DNA from: Caryophanales bacterium UBA6259
GTDB lineage: Bacteria > Bacillota > Bacilli > Tepidibacillales > Tepidibacillaceae
Direction of reading: 5' to 3'
Assembly (NCBI GenBank): GCA_002441135.1
Contig: DJVJ01000037.1
Location: 1 to 45,694, forward strand
DNA: 45,694 nt
Below the pieces are notes generated by a model. That model was given only the letters and a program-made list of their open reading frames with translations. It had not been told where the DNA came from and made no database searches. Every line of letters begins with the position of its first letter. Positions within the stretch are counted from its first letter, which is position 1. Both the position numbers and the translations under genes were made by a program. Below, in pieces: positions 8,859 through 16,930 of this stretch.

Positions 8859-9578
8859 TTATATCACAACTTCCTTTAATACCTCGCCAATTTTGCGATG
8901 ATGAATTAGAAGATCTGCTCGACCATCTAAGGGGGTTTCTTCCATATTGACAATCACTAGCTTTGCTCCATTTCTTTTGGCAAGGGATGGATAGTAATTG
9001 GCTGGCGATACCTGCAAGGAGGAGCCAAGTACAATAAAGACCTCTGCCCGATCAGTTTCAAGCTGGGCCATTTCTAATTCTTCATCAGGTAGACTTTCTC
9101 CAAATAAGACTACCGATGGACGAAGCAAGCCACCACAGTTACATTGATCATCCCCGCTCAAAAATGCTTCATTACTATGGATTGCACCACAGCGGTGGCA
9201 ATGGCTATGGCGAAGCGTTCCATGTAATTCAGCTACCTTTTCACTTCCTGCACGCTGATGAAATCCATCCACATTTTGCGTAATAATAGATTGAATAACC
9301 CCTTTTTGCTCCCAATCTGCTAATAGATAATGTCCTTGATGGGGTTCAGTTTTCAGTAAGTCTTTCATTCGCAGGCTATAAAATTCCTTGAATTCTTCTC
9401 GATTATTCCGCATTGCTTCGGTTGTTGCTAATTTATAAGGATCAAACTTACTCCACAAACCTTGTGCAGAGCGGAAATCAGGTAGATTACTTTCGGTAGA
9501 CATCCCTGCCCCAGTAAAAACGACGGTATACTTTGATTCTTTTAATAATCTAGATAATTGCTCTATTTTTTCATCCAT
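8859..9578 (-). CDS. cobB: NAD-dependent protein deacylase (sirtuin)
   Basis: Cytoplasmic sirtuin of 239 residues, the normal bacterial size. It removes acyl groups from lysine using NAD and releases nicotinamide and O-acyl-ADP-ribose. Signatures are GAGMSTESNLPDFRS for NAD binding, TQNVDGFHQRAGS, the catalytic histidine in ELHGT, and zinc cysteines in CHRCG and CNCGG. VVLFGE and GSSLQVSPA follow as usual. GGAGG precedes the ATG by about nine bases and overlaps the end of the ADP-ribosylglycohydrolase gene, so the two are probably translationally coupled. The neighbour could hydrolyse the ADP-ribose ester that this enzyme makes. Confidence 0.93.
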   Translation of the reverse strand: MDEKIEQLSRLLKESKYTVVFTGAGMSTESNLPDFRSAQGLWSKFDPYKLATTEAMRNNREEFKEFYSLRMKDLLKTEPHQGHYLLADWEQKGVIQSIITQNVDGFHQRAGSEKVAELHGTLRHSHCHRCGAIHSNEAFLSGDDQCNCGGLLRPSVVLFGESLPDEELEMAQLETDRAEVFIVLGSSLQVSPANYYPSLAKRNGAKLVIVNMEETPLDGRADLLIHHRKIGEVLKEVVI

Positions 9579-9594
9579 CCCTTAATACCTCCTT

Positions 9595-10563
9595 TTATTT
9601 CTTCACTGATGGTATTTCTAATTTCAAAAAAAATCGCTCAATTAAATCAAATATATCCTCTTTCCGGGCCAGCTGATTAATCCAATTCTTATTAATGCTC
9701 TCATGCCCATAATATAATCCTGCTAATCCACCAGTAATTGCTGCAATTGTATCCGTATCATCACCTAAATTGACGGCCCGCAACACTGTACTATTATAGG
9801 AGTTTTCATTTAAAAATAGCCAGATAACCGCCTCTAACGTGTCAACCACATAACCAGTAGACCGGATATCATTAAGTTTAAAGGTATGAATATCTTGTTT
9901 TAAAATACGTTCAAAGTGCTTTAGCTCTACTTCAAAAGATGTATTTGTATACAGATGAAGGATAATCTGCTTCATCTCTTCATATGCATCATATTTGTCT
10001 TTGTTTTCTAATAGTAAAATGGCTAATTCTATGTAAATATTATTGGCGATCAATGATCTTGGATGGGCATGTGTGATCTGACTTACCTCATTCGCAACTT
10101 CCATTCTCTTTTCCATTGGTACACCCTTTAAGTAAAAGATTAATGGTAGGATTCTCATTAAGGCACCGTTGCCATTATCATGCTCTCCTTTTCCACCGCT
10201 TTTAAAGGGACTTACTCCTTGCTCTAATTGGCGGATCGCAAATTCCGTTGTCCTGCCTATATCAAATGCTTCACCATAAGGGGTCCATTCCCCTTTCTTC
10301 AACCATCTAATCATTCGTTGTGATAAATCCGTATTCGAATAATTATGGATTAAACTGTCTATAAGGCAAAAGGTTAACGAACTATCATCAGACCAAGAAC
10401 CCGGAGGAAGATTATAGGTGCCAAAGCCAATCATATCGGTTACTGGATTTTTCATTAACCATTCTCTTTCTTTAAATTCTACAGGAACCCCCAATGCGTC
10501 GCCAACAATAAATCCCAAGATACTTCCATATACTTGTTCTTTTGTGAGAGTGACCTGGCCCAT
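9595..10563 (-). CDS. ADP-ribosylglycohydrolase family protein (DraG/ARH-like)
   Basis: Cytoplasmic protein of 322 residues with the all-helical ADP-ribosyl(glyco)hydrolase fold. The binuclear metal signatures are present: GFIVGDALGVPVEF at the N-terminus, SWSDDSSLTF near residue 56, and NLGDDTDTIAAITGGLAG near the C-terminus. Family members remove ADP-ribose from proteins or nucleic acids, and some split O-acetyl-ADP-ribose. It is the first gene of a minus-strand operon and is followed after 16 bases by a sirtuin, whose by-product is O-acetyl-ADP-ribose; that makes the latter activity attractive. No partner ADP-ribosyltransferase is visible in the window. The ATG has a moderate GGGAG site. 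Confidence 0.9.
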   Translation of the reverse strand: MGQVTLTKEQVYGSILGFIVGDALGVPVEFKEREWLMKNPVTDMIGFGTYNLPPGSWSDDSSLTFCLIDSLIHNYSNTDLSQRMIRWLKKGEWTPYGEAFDIGRTTEFAIRQLEQGVSPFKSGGKGEHDNGNGALMRILPLIFYLKGVPMEKRMEVANEVSQITHAHPRSLIANNIYIELAILLLENKDKYDAYEEMKQIILHLYTNTSFEVELKHFERILKQDIHTFKLNDIRSTGYVVDTLEAVIWLFLNENSYNSTVLRAVNLGDDTDTIAAITGGLAGLYYGHESINKNWINQLARKEDIFDLIERFFLKLEIPSVKK

Positions 10564-10651
10564 TTTATATACATCTCCCTTTTTTATTGATTATTTATTG
10601 TGTATTTTTTCTACTTACTTCAATATTGCTCTATCATCTTCCTTTAAATCA

Positions 10652-10680
10652 TTGACCTTTCTATTAATAATTCTTCTAAA
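10652..10680 (+). promoter_or_regulatory. Possible sigma-A promoter for the small membrane protein
   Basis: TTGACC and TCTAAA are spaced by 17 bases, about 70 bases before the start codon. The -35 is good and the -10 poor. Confidence 0.35.
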
Positions 10681-10752
10681 TTTGGACAAACGCAAATAAA
10701 TATATATAGATTTGTGCGATCTAATCATTTAACTAAAAGGAGGTGTAATAAT

Positions 10753-11040
10753 ATGAAATTATTTGATCGAATTCTATTAATTCTTATCTTTCTTCTTGCT
10801 GCATTTATTGTTTTTAGGCCCTATGCCATGCCACCTTCATCACCTATGATGCCCACAACCACCAGTCAAAATCCGAATCAAGAGTCATCTGTTGTTCCTT
10901 TAGGTAACAACAAAATAATGATTACGGATACCAATCCACAATCGACAACCTATGGAAAGTTCGTAATCATTACAGTTGGAAATAATGAGCAAATCTCTGC
11001 CACTAAAGGCAATTGGAAATCATTTCTGATGGAAAAATAA
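10753..11040 (+). CDS. Small single-pass membrane protein, unknown
   Basis: Protein of 95 residues with an N-terminal transmembrane helix (LFDRILLILIFLLAAFIVF) followed by a proline/serine/threonine-rich linker and a short external domain of about 60 residues ending in GNWKSFLMEK. The orientation suggests it is anchored with its C-terminus outside. AAAGGAGGTG lies eight bases before ATG at 10753, which settles this start over an upstream in-frame ATG at 10714. It sits alone between the divergent ADP-ribosylglycohydrolase operon and the liv operon, which has its own promoter. I do not recognise the family. Confidence 0.65.
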   Translation: MKLFDRILLILIFLLAAFIVFRPYAMPPSSPMMPTTTSQNPNQESSVVPLGNNKIMITDTNPQSTTYGKFVIITVGNNEQISATKGNWKSFLMEK

Positions 11041-11085
11041 ATCAGCTTTGTTCAATATTTTTTTAATATTTCGAAAAAATAAATA

Positions 11086-11114
11086 TTGTCTTTTTATACA
11101 GGCTTATTTATAAT
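11086..11114 (+). promoter_or_regulatory. Sigma-A promoter of the liv operon
   Basis: TTGTCT and a perfect TATAAT are separated by 17 bases, with expected start near 11121. It lies about 80 bases before livK. Confidence 0.6.
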
Positions 11115-11135
11115 TTTAGTTAAATGAAGTGTGGG

Positions 11136-11150
11136 AATATTCAAAAATTT
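11136..11150 (+). promoter_or_regulatory. Candidate CodY box in the liv leader
   Basis: AATATTCAAAAATTT matches the CodY consensus AATTTTCWGAAAATT at 12 of 15 positions and lies just downstream of the predicted transcription start. CodY represses branched-chain amino-acid uptake in Bacilli, so position and target both fit. AT-rich DNA gives such matches easily by chance. Confidence 0.35.
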
Positions 11151-11196
11151 CTCACTAGTAAAATAAAGCTCTACATAAAAATAAGGGGGTCAACAA

Positions 11197-12378
11197 ATGA
11201 AAAGTAAAAAAATAGTAATGATGATGCTAGCCTTGGTTCTTGTTTTAGCAACTGTATTAACAGGCTGTGGTAGCTCAAACACATCCAGCACTTCAGGGGA
11301 TGTCATCAAAATCGGATTCTTAGGAGCAAAAACTGGTGGTCATGCGATTTTCGGTTTAGGAACTTTAACTGGTATGAAAATGGCAGTAGAAGAAGTAAAT
11401 GCTGCTGGTGGGATTTTAGGTAAGCAAATTGAGATTGTTGAAGAAGACCATGGTAGCAAGCAAGAGGAAATGGCCACAATCACTCAAAAGTTCGTTGAGC
11501 GTGATAAGGTTGTAGCAATCGTTGGGGACCCAACAACTGGAGGAACAAAAACTGCTGCTCCAATTGCACAGGATAATAAAGTAGTTCTTATCTCTGCTGG
11601 ATCTACTGGTCCTGGAGTAGTTGAAATCGGCGAATATATTTTCCGTGATACTTTATTAGACTCTGTTGCTGCACCTGCAACAATGGACTATGTTGTTAAT
11701 GAAAAGGGCTGGAAAAATGTAGCGCTAATCACTTCCATCAACAATGATTACAGTGTAGGTTTAAGTGGTATCTTTAAGCAAGCTACATTAGATAAAGGTG
11801 GAAAAATTGTAATCGAAGAAAACATTCAGGATGGAGATACTGATTTCAGTGCCATCGTAACAAAAATCAAAGGAACAAATCCTGACGTTATTGTATTCTC
11901 CGGATACTATACTGAGGCTGGTCTTATCATGAAGGAAGTTCGCCGTCAAGGTATGAATGATATCGTAATGGTTGGTGGAGATGGATTACAAGGCGAAGAC
12001 TTCTATAAATTAGGAGAAGAAGCAGTTATCGGTTCTATCTCTTATGCAGGTTTCTCACCTGAACAGCCAACAGCTGTAACTGAAGCATTTATTAAGAAGT
12101 TCCAAGAGAAAAATGACAATGCAATGCCTGACCTATTCTCTGCACAAGGCTATGACGCTGTAATGTTAATTGTAGAAGCAATGAAGAAAGCAAACAGTGT
12201 AGATCCTGTAGAGTTCCATAAAACACTTGCTGAAACTAGTAACTATGAAGGTGTATCTGGTAACATTACCTTCCAAGCAAACCGCGAGCCTTTAAAGAGC
12301 CCAGTATATCTATTAACAGTTAAAGATGCTGGTGGAAAATTAGACTTCGGTCTATTAAAGAAAGTTCCAGTTAAATAA
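11197..12378 (+). CDS. livK: Branched-chain amino-acid ABC transporter, substrate-binding lipoprotein
   Basis: Extracellular binding protein of 393 residues tethered by a lipid. Residues 1-24 are a lipoprotein signal with the lipobox LTGC and a serine-rich linker (GSSNTSSTSG). The mature part begins VIKIGFLGAKTGG and shows the two-lobed Peripl_BP_6/LivJ fold (VGDPTTGGTKTAAPIAQ, VFSGYYTEAGLIMKE). It captures leucine, isoleucine, valine or related amino acids and delivers them to LivHMGF. GGGGG precedes the ATG. It is the first gene of the operon and is separated from livH by a stable hairpin. Other polar ligands such as amides are possible for this family. Confidence 0.92.
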   Translation: MKSKKIVMMMLALVLVLATVLTGCGSSNTSSTSGDVIKIGFLGAKTGGHAIFGLGTLTGMKMAVEEVNAAGGILGKQIEIVEEDHGSKQEEMATITQKFVERDKVVAIVGDPTTGGTKTAAPIAQDNKVVLISAGSTGPGVVEIGEYIFRDTLLDSVAAPATMDYVVNEKGWKNVALITSINNDYSVGLSGIFKQATLDKGGKIVIEENIQDGDTDFSAIVTKIKGTNPDVIVFSGYYTEAGLIMKEVRRQGMNDIVMVGGDGLQGEDFYKLGEEAVIGSISYAGFSPEQPTAVTEAFIKKFQEKNDNAMPDLFSAQGYDAVMLIVEAMKKANSVDPVEFHKTLAETSNYEGVSGNITFQANREPLKSPVYLLTVKDAGGKLDFGLLKKVPVK

Positions 12379-12427
12379 GTAAATTAAATTAAATTCAGTT
12401 CAATTCAATCTTAAAATAATAATTATC

Positions 12428-12454
12428 ATAGCTCCGCTTTTATAGCGGAGCTAT
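12428..12454 (+). terminator. Intercistronic hairpin between livK and livH
   Basis: Perfect ten-base arms (ATAGCTCCGC and its complement) surround a seven-base loop, with no T-run after. It probably stops part of the transcription or protects the livK message, giving more binding protein than permease. Confidence 0.65.
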
Positions 12455-12506
12455 ACCATTCCATCGGATATTTTACATATTTTGTATTAGAGGAGGTTCT
12501 ACAACT

Positions 12507-13391
12507 ATGGAACTGATACAGCAGCTCATTAATGGCATCACCTTAGGAAGTACCTATGCACTCATCGCCCTAGGTTATACCATGGTTTATGGAATCGTTT
12601 TATTGATTAACTTTGCCCATGGGGAAATTTTTATGTTTGGTGCCTTTGCCGGTTTATTTATTGTCACAGTGCTTGGCATCTCCAATCTTTATTTAGCGAT
12701 TTTAGGAGCAATGGTTTTTAGTATGGGATTAGGTGTCCTCATCGAATTTATTGCCTATCGACCATTACGAGGTTCTACAAGATTATCTGCATTAATTAGT
12801 GCAATTGGTGTTTCAATCTTTTTAGGCTCCTTAATGGTTCTCATTCGGGGAGCAAACGTAACTTCTTTTCCAAGAAAAGAATTGTTTACTATGAAAAACA
12901 TTGAATTTTATGGATTAAGTATATCCAATCTTCAAATTGCAATTATCCTCATTTCAGCAATACTAATGATCTCTCTTCAATTGTTTGTTAATTACACGAA
13001 AATTGGTAGAGCGATGAGAGCAACCTCAATGGATGGCGATGCTTCTATTCTAATGGGAGTAAACCAAAATTCAATTATTTCAATCACCTTTGCAATTGGT
13101 TCTGGCTTAGCAGCGGCAGGTGGCGTTTTATGGGGACTTAATTTCAGCTCTATTCATCCATACATGGGCCTAATGGCAGGTTTAAAGGCCTTTGCTGCAG
13201 CCGTTTTAGGTGGTATTGGTAGTATTCCAGGAGCGATGTTTGGCGGGGTTTTCCTGGGTGTTGCTGAAACGTTAGGAATAGCAGCAGATTTATCCAAATA
13301 TAAGGATGCATTTGCATTTGCAATCTTGATTATCGTTTTATTAATTCGCCCAACCGGCTTATTTGGACGAAAGATTTCAAAGAAAGTGTAG
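12507..13391 (+). CDS. livH: Branched-chain amino-acid ABC permease LivH
   Basis: Integral membrane subunit of 294 residues with about eight hydrophobic segments. The family opening LINGITLGSTYALIALGYTM and the following NFAHGEIFMFGAF are intact, and the cytoplasmic coupling region KAFAAAVLGGIGSIPGAM contacts the ATPases. It forms the translocation pore with LivM. AGGAGG lies about nine bases before the ATG. It is the second gene of the liv operon, and its stop codon abuts the ribosome site of livM. Confidence 0.95.
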   Translation: MELIQQLINGITLGSTYALIALGYTMVYGIVLLINFAHGEIFMFGAFAGLFIVTVLGISNLYLAILGAMVFSMGLGVLIEFIAYRPLRGSTRLSALISAIGVSIFLGSLMVLIRGANVTSFPRKELFTMKNIEFYGLSISNLQIAIILISAILMISLQLFVNYTKIGRAMRATSMDGDASILMGVNQNSIISITFAIGSGLAAAGGVLWGLNFSSIHPYMGLMAGLKAFAAAVLGGIGSIPGAMFGGVFLGVAETLGIAADLSKYKDAFAFAILIIVLLIRPTGLFGRKISKKV

Positions 13392-13400
13392 GTGGCAAAA

Positions 13401-14375
13401 TTGAAGAATTTAATCCCAGAAAACTACGCAGTACGATTTATCTTTTTCCTGCTGTCGTTCGTTGCTTTGTATTATTTTTTAAAAGGCTTAGCATTTGCTA
13501 TAAATGATAATTATATTTTAACCATATTAACTTATATGGCGATTAATACCATTCTTGCTCTTGGGTTAAATTTAATTACTGGAATTACAGGCCAATTAAA
13601 TTTAGGGCATGCCGCATTTATGAGTATTGGTGCTTATACTGGTGCACTGCTAACAATGAAAATGAATATGCCTTTTGGAATATCCATCTTAGCTGCAGGT
13701 ATAATGGCAGCATTGATAGGCGTTTTAATCGGCTATCCTATCCTTAGATTAACGGGTGATTATTTCGCGATTACTACCCTTGGTTTTGCAGAAATTGTTC
13801 GTGTTCTATTTAATGGAATGGAATTTACCAATGGCGCTATCGGAATCTCTGGTATTCCACGCCATACCAATTTCTCAATAGCATGGTCCATTGCTGTTTT
13901 AGTTATTATTCTCATGGTCTGGCTTAATAACTCACGAAATGGTCGATCTTATATGGCCATCCGCGATAACGAAATTGCCGCAGAATCAATGGGAATCAAT
14001 ACCTCCTTATTTAAGATTCAATCGTTTGCAGTTGGTTCCTTTATGGGTGGTGTTGGTGGCGCTTTATTAGCACATCAAATTTCCTTTATTAAGCCAGATA
14101 TGTTTGGCTTTATGAAATCTATCGAGCTATTAATGATGGTGGTTATGGGTGGATTAGGTAGTATTCCAGGAACGATTCTAGGTGCAAGCTTACTTACTAT
14201 GGCTCCAGAAGCACTTCGTGTATTTGCCGATTATAAATATCTGATTTATGGTTCCCTACTCGTCGTTATGATGATTTTTAGACCTAATGGAATTCTAGGT
14301 GGTGTAAACCTGCGTCAACTCCTTGATTTCAGTGTGAAGAAAAAAAATATTGAAAGAAAAAATCTATCGAATTAA
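13401..14375 (+). CDS. livM: Branched-chain amino-acid ABC permease LivM
   Basis: Second integral membrane subunit, about 324 residues, with the LivM signatures LALGLNLITGITGQLNLGHA and GDYFAITTLGFAEIVR, the coupling region VVMGGLGSIPGTILGA and a short charged C-terminal tail. TTG at 13401 is preferred to GTG at 13392 because AGGTGG (13390-13395) overlaps the livH stop and is five bases from TTG; the GTG itself falls inside that site. It works as a heterodimer with LivH. Confidence 0.95.
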   Translation: MKNLIPENYAVRFIFFLLSFVALYYFLKGLAFAINDNYILTILTYMAINTILALGLNLITGITGQLNLGHAAFMSIGAYTGALLTMKMNMPFGISILAAGIMAALIGVLIGYPILRLTGDYFAITTLGFAEIVRVLFNGMEFTNGAIGISGIPRHTNFSIAWSIAVLVIILMVWLNNSRNGRSYMAIRDNEIAAESMGINTSLFKIQSFAVGSFMGGVGGALLAHQISFIKPDMFGFMKSIELLMMVVMGGLGSIPGTILGASLLTMAPEALRVFADYKYLIYGSLLVVMMIFRPNGILGGVNLRQLLDFSVKKKNIERKNLSN

Positions 14376-14387
14376 GGAGGCATAACC

Positions 14388-15167
14388 ATGGGACTTTTAG
14401 AGTTGAAAGATACAACGATTAAATTTGGTGGACTTGTTGCGGTTGACTCCGTAAATCTAAGGGTAAATAAAGGAGCAATACATGCCCTTATTGGCCCAAA
14501 CGGTGCTGGTAAAAGTACTTTATTTAACCTAATAACAGGAATCTATAAACCTACTAGCGGGAATATACATTTTGAGAAGAAACAAATTGATGGTACTCCA
14601 ACCTTTAAATTGACCTCTCTCGGCATTGCGAGAACCTTTCAAAATATCCGTCTATTTGATGATTTGACGGTAGCAGATAATGTCAAAATTGGAACTCATG
14701 TAAGAACAAAGCAAGGGTTATTGGGAGCCTTAACTCGTTTTCCTACTCAAAATAAAGAAGAAAAATGGATTACAGAAAAAGTAAAAGAAGAATTAAACTT
14801 TATGAAGCTTTACGATAAAAAGGATGAGTTTGCTAAAAACCTCTCCTACGGGGATCAGAGAAGATTAGAAATCGCGAGAGCATTAGTTTCAGATCCAAAA
14901 ATCATCTTACTAGACGAACCTGCGGCAGGAATGAATCCACAGGAAAAAGTAACCTTAATGAGTTTAATCAATTTAATTCGCGAACGTGGAATCACCGTTT
15001 TCTTAGTAGAGCACGACATGAAGGTGGTTATGGGAATATCCGATATTGTTTCTGTTTTAGATTATGGAAAGAAAATAGCAGAAGGTACACCTACAGAGGT
15101 TAAAAGTAATGAAGATGTCATTGCAGCATATTTAGGTGCAGAATATCTAAAAGCACACATGAATTAA
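14388..15167 (+). CDS. livG: Branched-chain amino-acid ABC ATPase LivG
   Basis: Cytoplasmic ATP-binding subunit of 259 residues. Walker A is GPNGAGKST, the Q-loop region reads IARTFQNIRLFD, the signature is LSYGDQRRLEIARAL, Walker B is IILLDEP and the switch histidine is in VEHDM. The PAAGMNPQE stretch after Walker B is typical of LivG. The signature begins LSYGD rather than LSGGQ, which is common in this subfamily. It is 12 bases after livM with a good AGGAGG site. It pairs with LivF. Confidence 0.96.
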   Translation: MGLLELKDTTIKFGGLVAVDSVNLRVNKGAIHALIGPNGAGKSTLFNLITGIYKPTSGNIHFEKKQIDGTPTFKLTSLGIARTFQNIRLFDDLTVADNVKIGTHVRTKQGLLGALTRFPTQNKEEKWITEKVKEELNFMKLYDKKDEFAKNLSYGDQRRLEIARALVSDPKIILLDEPAAGMNPQEKVTLMSLINLIRERGITVFLVEHDMKVVMGISDIVSVLDYGKKIAEGTPTEVKSNEDVIAAYLGAEYLKAHMN

Positions 15168-15184
15168 AGAAGAGGTGATTTTAC

Positions 15185-15940
15185 TTGCTAACGGTGGAAA
15201 ATATCAATGTATATTATGGAGCAATTCATGCCTTACGCAATGTCTCATTGCAGGTGAATCAAGGAGAAATCGTTTCCCTTATTGGCGCAAATGGTGCTGG
15301 TAAAAGCTCAATCTTAAGAACAATCTCTGGTTTAAATAAATTAAAGGGCGGCAAGATTTCCTTCCTTGACAAGGTATTATATGAAAGTAAGACCAAAAAG
15401 AATATCTTTGGAAACGAATCCTTTACAACAACAGGTGTCGCTCCTCATTCGCTTGCCAAAATGGGAATTGGCCATGTGCCAGAAGGTCGTCGCGTATTCC
15501 CACATATGAGCGTAAAAGAAAATCTATTAATGGGCGCATATTCTAGAAAGGATCGAGATTTCAGCGAGTCCTTTGAAAACGTCTTTGAAAAATTCCCAAG
15601 ATTAAAGGAACGGATTAAGCAGCCTGCAGGCACCCTATCTGGTGGTGAGCAGCAAATGCTTGCCATGGGAAGAGCCTTAATGAATCAGCCTAAGCTCTTA
15701 TTAATGGATGAACCATCTATGGGATTAGCACCTATGCTTGTAGAAGAGATTTTTGATATAATCAAAGAGATTAATAGCAAAACAGGTACCACCATTCTTT
15801 TAGTAGAACAAAATGCTCATCTAGCTCTTTCTATTGCCCATCGCGGGTATGTCATTGAAACTGGGGAAATTATTTTAGAAGGCCCAGCCCAAGAGCTAGC
15901 TAACAATCCTGAAGTAAGAAAAGCGTATTTAGGGGAATAA
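15185..15940 (+). CDS. livF: Branched-chain amino-acid ABC ATPase LivF
   Basis: Second ATPase, 251 residues. Walker A is GANGAGKSS, the conserved GIGHVPEGRRVFPHM is present, the signature is LSGGEQQMLAMGRAL, and Walker B is LLLMDEPSMGLAPM. An extra stretch of about 18 residues (around YESKTKKNIFGNESFTTTG) lies between Walker A and the GIGHVPEGRR motif, where LivF proteins are usually shorter. Translation starts at TTG, with AGAGGTG about eight bases upstream. It is the last of the five liv genes; an EamA transporter follows 54 bases later on the same strand. Confidence 0.95.
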   Translation: MLTVENINVYYGAIHALRNVSLQVNQGEIVSLIGANGAGKSSILRTISGLNKLKGGKISFLDKVLYESKTKKNIFGNESFTTTGVAPHSLAKMGIGHVPEGRRVFPHMSVKENLLMGAYSRKDRDFSESFENVFEKFPRLKERIKQPAGTLSGGEQQMLAMGRALMNQPKLLLMDEPSMGLAPMLVEEIFDIIKEINSKTGTTILLVEQNAHLALSIAHRGYVIETGEIILEGPAQELANNPEVRKAYLGE

Positions 15941-15994
15941 ACACACAGTTATTCAATAGATTTCATGTTTTTGATAGAGGAGAAATAGATTTCA

Positions 15995-16909
15995 ATGACA
16001 AAGGATAAGTATCCATATATTGCATTAGCTTTTGGTCTAGTGGCAGTCTCTACTGCCTCAGTCCTAGTAAAGCTCTCCGACGCACCGTCTTCCATTATCG
16101 CTGCGTATCGAATCTTTTTTACCGTAGTGATCTTGGGAATACCGACTCTGATCTTTAAAAGAAAGGAGCTTGCCAAAGTAACGAAAAGGGAATTGTCCTA
16201 TTCCTTTTTATCTGGGACATTTTTGGCCTTTCACTTTATCACTTGGTTTGAATCATTAAAATATACATCGGTCGCAAGCTCGGTCGTTTTAGTGACGTTA
16301 CAGCCTGTATTCGCGATGTTAGGTACCTACCTATTTTTTAAAGAAACGGTTTCTATAAAGGAAATCTTCGGAGCTTTACTCGCCTTTTCAGGAAGTGTAG
16401 TGATCGGTTGGGGCGATTTTAAAATTGGTGGTATGGCTTTATATGGAGACATCCTAGCACTAACCGGAGCCATCTTTGTTACTGGCTATTGGTTAGTGGG
16501 TCAATCATTAAGAAAAACCTTATCTCTTCTTCCCTATACCTTTTTAGTCTATGGAGCAAGTGCCATTGTTTTATTTGGATATAACATCGCTTTAGGGATT
16601 GAGTTATTTGCTTATGAGATGGATCATTGGCTGATCTTTATTGCCTTGGCAATAATCCCGACTGTGTTTGGACACACCATCTTTAATTGGGCATTAAAAT
16701 ATGTGAATACAACCACAGTATCCGTTACTATTCTTGGAGAACCAATCGGTGCCACCTTACTTGCCTTTTACATCTTAAATGAGATGGTTACGACAACACA
16801 GCTCCTTGGCGGATTAGTGATTTTAACTGGGATTTTTATTTATCTAAAATATAATAAAACAGAAAAAAGTACGGGCGATATTATCGCAAAAGAGCAGATA
16901 GAGTTTTGA
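15995..16909 (+). CDS. EamA-family (DMT) transporter
   Basis: Membrane protein of 304 residues with ten predicted helices in two EamA repeats. The first half has AAYRIFFTVVIL and ASSVVLVTLQPVFAMLGTYL; the second has GHTIFNWALKYVNTTTVSVT and EPIGATLLAFYILNE. Family members export amino acids or other metabolites. Its place right after the liv operon, with no terminator between, suggests co-transcription and perhaps amino-acid efflux; that is inference. The stop codon lies within the following terminator stem. Confidence 0.88.
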   Translation: MTKDKYPYIALAFGLVAVSTASVLVKLSDAPSSIIAAYRIFFTVVILGIPTLIFKRKELAKVTKRELSYSFLSGTFLAFHFITWFESLKYTSVASSVVLVTLQPVFAMLGTYLFFKETVSIKEIFGALLAFSGSVVIGWGDFKIGGMALYGDILALTGAIFVTGYWLVGQSLRKTLSLLPYTFLVYGASAIVLFGYNIALGIELFAYEMDHWLIFIALAIIPTVFGHTIFNWALKYVNTTTVSVTILGEPIGATLLAFYILNEMVTTTQLLGGLVILTGIFIYLKYNKTEKSTGDIIAKEQIEF

Positions 16910-16922
16910 TTCTATCTGCTCT
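16891..16922. terminator. Bidirectional terminator
   Basis: Perfect twelve-base arms (AGAGCAGATAGA and complement) enclose an eight-base loop, with short T-runs in both directions. It ends the EamA gene and the converging metallophosphatase gene. Confidence 0.85.
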
Positions 16923-16930
16923 TTTAAACT

